The notes beneath the pieces were generated by a model that was not told the DNA's origin, searched no databases, and saw only the letters and a list, made by a program, of their open reading frames with translations. A stretch of DNA of 8,860 bases from positions 1 through 8,860 of the forward strand of contig CAYIRQ010000066.1 in NCBI GenBank assembly GCA_964365905.1. The letters run 5' to 3'. Positions within the stretch are counted from its first letter, which is position 1; each line of letters begins with the position of its first letter. This document shows positions 3,981 through 8,860 of the stretch, piece by piece. This DNA is from CAYIRQ01 sp964365905. Lineage in GTDB: Bacteria; Patescibacteriota; Gracilibacteria; Peribacterales; Peribacteraceae. Position numbers and translations under genes: made by a program.

Positions 3981-5618
3981 ATGACCTGGGAATTTCTCCC
4001 TCGTACGCCATGGTGCATAGCGAGTGTCAGTGTGACATTTCTCGCCCTCGGTCTCCTCATCTATAGCTCCTCTCTCCAGAACAGTTTCATTGATTTCGAC
4101 GATGGATCATTGATCACAGAAAATCCGATTGTCCGTGAGAATTCATGGAGTTCGGTTGTCCAAGCATTCAAAACATATGACCCGGAGCTCTATGCCCCTC
4201 TCACAACACTTTCGTACAAATTGAATCATCTGATTGGTGGAGCGGAACCTTACAGCTATCACCTCGGGAATTTGCTTCTGCACACACTCAACGCGCTCCT
4301 CGTCGCTTGGTTTCTCATCTTGCTCACAGGAAAGCGCGCGATCGGGCTCATCGCAGGACTTCTCTTCCTCATGCACCCCATCCACACCGAAGCCGTCGCG
4401 TGGGCGGCGGCGCGCAAAGACGTTCTTTCCGCGATATTCTTTCTTGCATCACTGATTGCCTATCTTGCGCATCACCAACGAAAAACCAAAAACCAGCAAA
4501 CGAATAACAAATCCACAATGCGGTATGTCTATGGAATGTATCTCTTGAGTCTCACCTTCTTTTTCCTCGGGCTCCTCTCCAAAGTCACGATCATCTTCCT
4601 TCCTTTCATTCTGCTCCTCATCGATTGGTATCAGGGAAGATCGATCGATCGGAAGGCACTCAAAGAAAAGATCCTGTATGTCATTCTCAGCATCATTTTC
4701 CTCGTCATCGCGTTCTATGGAAAAACGGCGCGCGTGGCGTATGGATCATACGTGTGGGAGAAATTCCTGCTCGCATGCCGCTCGATCACCTTCTCCCTCG
4801 AAAAACTCATCATTCCGAAGGATTTTTCGGTGCTGTATCCATATTCAAATGATATTCAACTCACGAATCCGGATCTCCTGCTCTCCCTGTTTTTTGTCAT
4901 CGCACTCTCGATCATCGTTTTCCTTCTCGCAAAACGCACGAAGCTTCCTCTCTTCCTCTGGGGATTCTTCCTCCTCACTCTCCTCCCCTCGTTCGGTGGA
5001 CTCACGCGCGAGCATACGAGTGTCATCGAGTTTTACATTGCCTCCGATCGCTACGCATACCTCCCTTCGATCAGCTTTTTTCTCATTGTTGCTCTTGCTC
5101 TCGCCACGGTGATCGAACGAAAGAGACTATTCGGTCTTGCTCTCATGCTTCTCGTCCTCCTCAGCCTCTCCTTCCTTTCATATCGGCAATCAAACGTGTG
5201 GAAAGACACGGAAACGCTCTTCCGCCATGTCGCAGCAGTCGAGCCCGATTCCCAGGTGGCGCATCTCAAGATCGCAGAAGCTCATTTGAGCCGTGGCGAA
5301 TTTGCGGAGGCAAAAACCTCATTTGAGGCTTCCGTTCAGGCACATCCAAACGGCGTCGCCTCCTACTACCTTGGTCTCCTCGCACTCCAAAGCGGGAAGA
5401 GGGAAGAGGCGAAGCAAGCCTTCCGCGATGCGATCGCAGCGAGCCCCATCGACACGCTCTCCTACCTCGCGCTCGCAAACATCCTCGCGCAGGAAGGAAA
5501 GCGCGATGAAGCGATCGATGTCCTCACGACGCTCTTTTCCGCGGAAGCAGTGCTCAAAGAAGGGAGAGAAGAAGCCCTGCAGCTTCTGCAGCAACTGCTC
5601 TCTGAGCGGGAAGGATAA
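3981..5618 (+). CDS. TMTC/GT-C-like multi-pass membrane protein with C-terminal TPRs
   Basis: Predicted 545-aa membrane protein. One TM helix (about 11-30) leads to an external loop with FDDGSLITENP (D40, D41), the acidic motif typical of GT-C glycosyltransferases. The family-like segments YAPLTTLSYK (71-80), YHLGNLLLHTLNALL (93-107) and HPIHTEAVAWAAARKD (132-147) follow, then about nine further TM helices up to residue 400, including ASDRYAYLPS (354-363). The tail (about 426-527) carries three TPR units, e.g. HLKIAEAHLSRGEFAEAKTS. This order matches the TMTC/DUF1736 group, whose animal members O-mannosylate proteins using dolichol-phosphate mannose; the bacterial substrate is unknown. ATG 3981 is chosen because the open frame upstream reads through the tRNA antisense. 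It converges on the histidine kinase gene with a 29-base gap. Confidence 0.85.
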   Translation: MTWEFLPRTPWCIASVSVTFLALGLLIYSSSLQNSFIDFDDGSLITENPIVRENSWSSVVQAFKTYDPELYAPLTTLSYKLNHLIGGAEPYSYHLGNLLLHTLNALLVAWFLILLTGKRAIGLIAGLLFLMHPIHTEAVAWAAARKDVLSAIFFLASLIAYLAHHQRKTKNQQTNNKSTMRYVYGMYLLSLTFFFLGLLSKVTIIFLPFILLLIDWYQGRSIDRKALKEKILYVILSIIFLVIAFYGKTARVAYGSYVWEKFLLACRSITFSLEKLIIPKDFSVLYPYSNDIQLTNPDLLLSLFFVIALSIIVFLLAKRTKLPLFLWGFFLLTLLPSFGGLTREHTSVIEFYIASDRYAYLPSISFFLIVALALATVIERKRLFGLALMLLVLLSLSFLSYRQSNVWKDTETLFRHVAAVEPDSQVAHLKIAEAHLSRGEFAEAKTSFEASVQAHPNGVASYYLGLLALQSGKREEAKQAFRDAIAASPIDTLSYLALANILAQEGKRDEAIDVLTTLFSAEAVLKEGREEALQLLQQLLSEREG

Positions 5619-5647
5619 AAAGGATCATAAAAATAGGATCTGGTGTC

Positions 5648-6463
5648 TTATTTTTTCTCAAAAGGAACCGGCACCGGCTTCTGCCCACGCTCCCATGGCA
5701 TCTTCGAAGTTTCGCTACTGCGAGCGGGAATGAGCCACGAGAAGATACTCCCCTTCCCTTCCGTGCTCTCATAACTGAGCGCTCCGCCCGTGCGCGATAC
5801 GATATTTTTCGCAACATAGAGATTGAGTCCGGATCCCTCCGTCCAGATCTGTCGTGCGTTCGGCGCCCGAAAAAATTTCGTGAAGAGGAGATGCTGGAGA
5901 TCCTGGGGAATGCCGCACCCGAAATCCTGCACGGAAATCTCCTTGCCGTTCTCCCGTGCCGTAATGCGCACCTGCACTTCACCCTTGGGCTTCGAGTAGA
6001 CGATGGCGTTTTCGAGGAGCGTGCGGAGGATGATGAAGCTAAGATCCGGATCGAGAGAAACCATCACCGGCTCCTTCGCTTCTGGAATAATCACGTGCAC
6101 ATCCTTCTGCTTTGTGAGCTCGAAGAGATTCCTGAGCGTCCGCGCGATGAGCGTGTGCAGATCTGTTTCCTGCACATGAATCTGCGGAAGATCCTTCTCG
6201 AGCTCAAACACATAGAGGAGCGCCCGCGAGAGATCATTGAGCCGCTCCGCGCAATCCATGATGCTCTGGAGAGATTCTTTCTGCGCATCGCTGATCTCCC
6301 CGAGATCGCCCCCGATGAGCATTTCGAGCTGCCACTTCATCGCGGCGACCGGCGTATGAATCTTGTGCGCCGTCACGGTGATGAATTCCGATGTCGCACG
6401 GTCGAACTGCTCCTGACACGCCTCGCGCGAGATGCTGCCGTCGTCTTTTTTTTTGCTAGTCAT
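5648..6463 (-). CDS. Soluble histidine kinase (HisKA + HATPase_c, no sensor domain)
   Basis: Predicted 271-aa kinase core for a two-component system. Dimerisation/phosphoacceptor helix: FITVTAHKIHTPVAAMKW, with H33 as the likely phosphorylated histidine. ATPase domain: N box LLENAIVYS (N152), G1 DFGCGIP (D180, G182, G184), F box LFTKFF, G2 GSGLNLYVAKN (210-220), and GKGSIFSW at 236-243. The fourth G2 position is N instead of the usual G (GTGLGL). All key residues are present, so it should be active. There is no TM segment or PAS/GAF input domain before H33 (only 32 residues), so it may receive its signal through a partner. No response regulator lies in the window. ATG 6463 is chosen; an upstream in-frame ATG at 6562 would overlap the toxin gene and the promoter. 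No Shine-Dalgarno. Confidence 0.92.
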   Translation of the reverse strand: MTSKKKDDGSISREACQEQFDRATSEFITVTAHKIHTPVAAMKWQLEMLIGGDLGEISDAQKESLQSIMDCAERLNDLSRALLYVFELEKDLPQIHVQETDLHTLIARTLRNLFELTKQKDVHVIIPEAKEPVMVSLDPDLSFIILRTLLENAIVYSKPKGEVQVRITARENGKEISVQDFGCGIPQDLQHLLFTKFFRAPNARQIWTEGSGLNLYVAKNIVSRTGGALSYESTEGKGSIFSWLIPARSSETSKMPWERGQKPVPVPFEKK

Positions 6464-6496
6464 ACGGTTTCGCGATGAGAATTTGTCTATCTTTCC

Positions 6497-6525
6497 AGTA
6501 TAGCACGAACGTGCTCCCGAAGCAG
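6497..6525 (-). promoter_or_regulatory. Extended -10 promoter with palindromic site for the kinase
   Basis: On the minus strand TGCTATACT gives an extended -10 (TATACT at 6502-6497) with a predicted start near 6490 and a 26-base leader before ATG 6463. The -35 is weak (CTGCTT at 6525-6520, 17-base spacer). The perfect palindrome AGCACG-AA-CGTGCT (6502-6515) fills most of the spacer and could be an operator, or a small hairpin at the end of the toxin mRNA; no T-run follows. Confidence 0.5.
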
Positions 6526-6527
6526 GC

Positions 6528-7259
6528 TCAGATTGAGCTCTCCCATTGCCGAAGCAGCGCAATCGTTTCTCGCTTCAGGATCCGGCGGATCTTTTGAAAT
6601 GGGCCGGGAGGGAGCAGCGTATTCAAATCCTGATCGATGATCGTCTGTGTGACGTGCCGCCCGATGAACGCGCGGAGGGTGCGTGAAAACTTTTTCACAG
6701 GTATCTGTGCGCGCTCCTCGATGACGGCGATATTGCAGGGATATCCCTGCAGCAGGAAATGGTGGATATCGTAGATGTCGCGTCCGGCAATGGCGCCGTG
6801 CTTCTCAAAACGATCAATCGACGTCACCAGTTTGTTTGCGACCATCGTTCCAATCGTCTGGCACGGGATGAAGCGATCGATGTCCGCGAAACGGATGGTC
6901 TCATATTCATTCGATTGCGGCGGCGGAACGGTGATGTCGAGTGCGATCGTATTGCGCTGTCCGGACGGAGCATCATAACGGAGAAAGTACTGCGGGACTG
7001 TTTTGCTCTGATCCTTGATCGTGAGATCGAGCTGCCGGAAGATCGATTGGAGTCGCTCCTTCGCTCGCGGGATATCCGCGACCGAGAGAAGATCAAAATC
7101 CAAATCGACCGAGAAGCGATTGAGGAGATTCTGCATCGCGGCGCAAGTCCCACCTTTGAAGCGGAGGATGGTGAGCAGCGTTCGATCGTCCGCAATCGCT
7201 GAAAGAAGGCGGAGCATCCAGGCGCGGTGGACGGCGTCACCGGAGCGCGGAATGAGCAT
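6528..7259 (-). CDS. AbiEii-family nucleotidyltransferase toxin (type IV TA)
   Basis: Predicted 243-aa toxin of the AbiEii/AbiGii nucleotidyltransferase family. Motif I is intact: RFKGGTCAAM (K35, GG at 36-37) followed by NRFSVDLDFDLL (R48, S50, D52, D54). A further acidic residue sits in TIALDITVP (D109). The downstream family motif NKLVTSIDRFEKHGAIAGRDIYDI gives K143, R160, D161 and D164. From family knowledge these proteins transfer nucleotides (tRNA in MenT toxins; AbiEii binds GTP) and halt growth until neutralised. ATG 7259 is inside the antitoxin gene, overlapping its end by 23 bases in another frame, so translation is probably coupled; there is no ribosome site. The first 47 residues of the longer open frame (start 7400) read as antitoxin shadow. 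No visible damage. Confidence 0.9.
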   Translation of the reverse strand: MLIPRSGDAVHRAWMLRLLSAIADDRTLLTILRFKGGTCAAMQNLLNRFSVDLDFDLLSVADIPRAKERLQSIFRQLDLTIKDQSKTVPQYFLRYDAPSGQRNTIALDITVPPPQSNEYETIRFADIDRFIPCQTIGTMVANKLVTSIDRFEKHGAIAGRDIYDIHHFLLQGYPCNIAVIEERAQIPVKKFSRTLRAFIGRHVTQTIIDQDLNTLLPPGPFQKIRRILKRETIALLRQWESSI

Positions 7260-7701
7260 ATCGATGGGGAGTGAGAGGGTATCCGATTTCTTGCTGCAAG
7301 GCGCGAACCGCTGGCCAATCCACAGGTCGATCCAGGTGATACCACGGATCGAAATACAGCATATCCGCGACAGCGCGCTCGGGCATCGCCCGCAGCACAC
7401 CGTTCCTCCGCTCGAGTCCGGCCAGATTATGGAGAAACCGCGGGTGCAGACGGCGGCTCACAATGCGATATCCCGCAACGACGAAGCGTCGCGAGACCCC
7501 GGAAACGAACGTGACGGCATCAAGGGATTGCAGGATGTATCCCTCGTCGCGCAACACTGACTCCGTCGTGAGGACGCAGAAGCGATGCAGGCACGCGCTC
7601 CCGATGATCGCGGGGTCAATCTGCTCCGGAGGAAGGATGCTGTAGAGCCCACGCTGGATCCGGTGGAGAATGCCCGCGCGCACGAGCCTGCTCACGGTCA
7701 C
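7237..7701 (-). CDS. AbiEi-type antitoxin / autorepressor
   Basis: Cognate antitoxin of the AbiEii toxin. From the first canonical start (GTG 7701) it has 154 residues, but that start cuts into the DNA-binding domain: TVSRLVRAGILHRIQRGLYS is the recognition helix plus wing of the N-terminal winged helix. The same frame is open upstream to 7827 and supplies the missing helices (see 7702-7827), so the true protein is probably about 190-196 aa, the usual AbiEi size. The C-terminal part (for example FCVLTTESVLRDEGY and ERAVADMLYF) resembles AbiEi antitoxin domains. From family knowledge it binds operator repeats to repress its own operon and counters the toxin. It is the first gene of the operon, and its end overlaps the toxin start by 23 bases. 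Confidence 0.85.
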   Translation of the reverse strand: MTVSRLVRAGILHRIQRGLYSILPPEQIDPAIIGSACLHRFCVLTTESVLRDEGYILQSLDAVTFVSGVSRRFVVAGYRIVSRRLHPRFLHNLAGLERRNGVLRAMPERAVADMLYFDPWYHLDRPVDWPAVRALQQEIGYPLTPHRYAHSALR

Positions 7702-7827
7702 ACGCAGCGTATTCGCATTCCCGATCTCGAGGAGTACGGCAAGATCCGTCGTATGGAAGAGGGGTTGCTTGGTCCCCGCAAGCAGCGCGATGCGTTTGCC
7801 CGCTATGTTATGAGAAGATGTACTAAT
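7702..7827 (-). other. In-frame antitoxin N-terminus lacking ATG/GTG/TTG
   Basis: These 42 codons run in phase into GTG 7701 and encode AGKRIALLAGTKQPLF, HTTDLAVLLEIGNANTLR, the first helices expected of the AbiEi winged helix (compare the common TT(K)DLA.LL pattern). The frame is closed by TAG at 7848-7846. None of its codons is ATG, GTG or TTG; candidates are ATT 7827 (at the predicted transcript start), ATA 7806, ATC 7791 or CTG 7785. Either a rare start codon is used, or a start has been lost by mutation or sequence error. Confidence 0.7.
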
Positions 7828-7835
7828 ATGTACAT
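7818..7835 (-). promoter_or_regulatory. Palindromic operator of the AbiE operon
   Basis: ATGTAC (7818-7823) and GTACAT (7830-7835) form a perfect inverted repeat with a 6-base A/T spacer. It overlaps the last bases of the -10 box and the predicted start site near 7827, where a bound dimer would block RNA polymerase. AbiEi antitoxins are known to autoregulate by binding inverted repeats in their promoter. Confidence 0.7.
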
Positions 7836-7862
7836 TATAATAGAACTAAATGGAGGAATCAA
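7834..7862 (-). promoter_or_regulatory. Near-consensus promoter of the AbiE operon
   Basis: On the minus strand TTGATT (7862-7857) and a perfect TATAAT (7839-7834) are exactly 17 bases apart. Transcription should begin near 7827, at or just before the antitoxin frame, so the mRNA would have almost no leader. Confidence 0.85.
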
Positions 7863-7891
7863 GAGGATTCGCTCGGACCATCTTCCTGCCC

Positions 7892-7945
7892 CACACTCTC
7901 ATCCTTTGTAATCGTAAGAGAAGGAGGTAGCGCGAAGAGAGTGTG
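7892..7945. repeat. 9-bp inverted repeat in the intergenic gap
   Basis: CACACTCTC (7892-7900) and GAGAGTGTG (7937-7945) are perfect inverse complements 36 bases apart; a smaller CCTT/AAGG pair lies inside. No T-run follows. It lies between the end of the 8020 gene and the AbiE promoter and could be a transcript-end structure or a regulator site. The rest of 7863-8019 shows no gene. Confidence 0.45.
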
Positions 7946-8019
7946 ACTGTGATCCGTGCGCCGAGAAAAACTGTTCAGGGGCACGAGGGGACTGTAGCAC
8001 AAAAACACTACATAGCCGT

Positions 8020-8860
8020 TTACTTGCTGAATTCCAATCGAAAGGTGCCACCATCCCAGTTTGCATGTATTTCGCCGCCGTGCGGATTACATGTTCCCAA
8101 AAACTGCGATTGCATTTCCCAAGCGCAGCGTGATTCGAAAAATTTCTTGGCACTTCTCTCGATTGCTTTGCGCACATTTTCCTTCGGCTCAAAATAGGGC
8201 ATCTGGATTGTAATTGTTTCACCAGCAGAAATATCCACCTTGCTTATGTTCAGACTTGTTATTCCCTGGCATTGAAGTTCATCCACCCAACGAACAGTCA
8301 GCTCCAGCAGAATGCGAGGTGTCGAACTCTCCAATTCTTCAATGGCATGCAGACCTTGTGTGAGTTGCTCGAGTTTGAGAACACTCAAATCCTTGGCTGA
8401 AGTTATGATAGCCAAAACCTCTAGGTTCCTCATCACGTCTGTGGAAAGTGACATCACGTCCTGAACGAGCTGTCGTATTGATCTGAAGTAGTCGAGGAGA
8501 ATTTTTCTGGCTGCATTCTCCATCTGCTCAGCCAGCTCTGGCACTGTAGATGCACTAACAAGCACTCTGCGTATCTTCACAAACGTTTCAAGGAGTCCTT
8601 CACGGAGAATTGCAAATAGTTCCGGTGGAATTGCCCGATTCAACAAATCGTTCGCCACTGCCTCAGGGACTCGTTCCGAGAGTTCTTGAAGCAAATAATT
8701 GACGGCGCTCTGTTGTTGTTCATTAAGAACAGCACTCTCCTCCGAGAGTGAGGAAATAACCGCCGGAAGGGATGGAATTGTCTCCCGAGCCAGTTCTTGT
8801 TTCTCTCCCCCGCTGAACTTTGAAATGCCCCACTTGGGTTGAGGAATTACCCTCTTCCCA
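8020..8860 (-). CDS. Helical protein of unknown function (5' end outside window)
   Basis: The frame is open from TAA at 8020 to the window edge (279 codons visible), so the N-terminus is missing. A TTG at 8694 is an internal codon and not the start, because sensible sequence continues upstream (KRVIPQPKWGISKFSGGEK, then an acidic, Gln-rich helix). The visible part has three zones: a basic/Trp segment, a long mostly helical region with heptad-like leucines (about residues 30-175 of the visible part, e.g. NAARKILLDYFRSIRQLVQD), and a C-terminal alpha/beta domain (SLNISKVDISAGETITIQMP, then ANWDGGTFRLEFSK). No catalytic motif or family is recognised. No terminator with a T-run follows. Base composition looks more A/T-rich than the adjacent AbiE genes. 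Confidence 0.7.
   Translation of the reverse strand, partial: GKRVIPQPKWGISKFSGGEKQELARETIPSLPAVISSLSEESAVLNEQQQSAVNYLLQELSERVPEAVANDLLNRAIPPELFAILREGLLETFVKIRRVLVSASTVPELAEQMENAARKILLDYFRSIRQLVQDVMSLSTDVMRNLEVLAIITSAKDLSVLKLEQLTQGLHAIEELESSTPRILLELTVRWVDELQCQGITSLNISKVDISAGETITIQMPYFEPKENVRKAIERSAKKFFESRCAWEMQSQFLGTCNPHGGEIHANWDGGTFRLEFSK

Noticed and set aside
5891..7202. Plus-strand frames antisense to the histidine kinase and toxin
   Set aside because: The minus-strand products carry complete kinase and nucleotidyltransferase motifs; the plus-strand products are Arg/Glu-rich shadows.
7846..7902. 18-codon ATG ORF with AAAGG just upstream of the AbiE antitoxin, minus strand
   Set aside because: It overlaps the -35 box and spacer of the AbiE promoter, so the main transcript would not contain it; no recognisable sequence.
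8020..8694. Gene start at TTG 8694 for the right-end protein
   Set aside because: The same frame continues with plausible protein sequence to the window edge, so TTG 8694 is an internal leucine codon.
1..8860. Alternative genetic code (UGA as glycine)
   Set aside because: At least five convincing genes end in TGA at sensible positions, some followed by terminators.
1..8860. CRISPR array, insertion sequence or integrase
   Set aside because: No regularly spaced repeats and no transposase or recombinase motifs were seen on either strand.

Overview
The window looks like a piece of a bacterial chromosome, probably from the Patescibacteria/CPR radiation and perhaps a Peregrinibacteria/Peribacteria-like lineage. 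This placement is an inference from gene style: lysine-rich microproteins, a bPH-type membrane protein, a TMTC-like TPR membrane protein, a Cys-repeat surface protein, few Shine-Dalgarno sites, and short operons. It is not a phylogenetic result. Several convincing genes end in TGA, so the standard code is in use, which argues against Gracilibacteria and Absconditabacteria.

Layout. 1-1824: a tiny Lys-rich ORF and a bPH-domain membrane protein (both minus), then divergent plus-strand genes for a small single-pass membrane protein and a NYN/LabA-like nuclease-fold protein. A nested inverted-repeat element separates the last two. 1823-2864: a leftward intrinsic terminator with no obvious gene in front of it, a doubtful small ORF, and an exported protein with about twelve regularly spaced cysteines, bounded by its own -10 box and terminator. 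2881-3517: a strong promoter, a purine-rich stretch that encodes AT-hook-like motifs but has no start codon, then an in-frame winged-helix protein. 3518-3980 holds no protein gene. It carries tRNA-Gln(CUG) on the minus strand, related hairpins on each side in opposite orientation, and a 19-bp copy of the tRNA 5' end. 3981-5618: a TMTC/GT-C-like multi-pass protein with C-terminal TPRs. 5648-6463: a soluble histidine kinase core, convergent with it. 6528-7862: an AbiEi/AbiEii type IV toxin-antitoxin operon with a near-consensus promoter and a palindromic operator over the predicted start site. 8020-8860: the C-terminal part of a helical protein of unknown function that runs off the window.

The only multi-gene unit that clearly works together is the AbiE pair. 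Its antitoxin has a winged-helix region that begins upstream of any ATG, GTG or TTG codon. The kinase, the glycosyltransferase-like protein, the Cys-rich protein and the NYN protein look like independent transcription units. No CRISPR array, insertion sequence or rRNA gene was seen. The strongest candidates for something new are the tRNA-Gln hairpin locus, the start-less AT-hook frame fused in phase to a winged-helix gene, the non-canonical start of the AbiE antitoxin, and the Cys-periodic exported protein.
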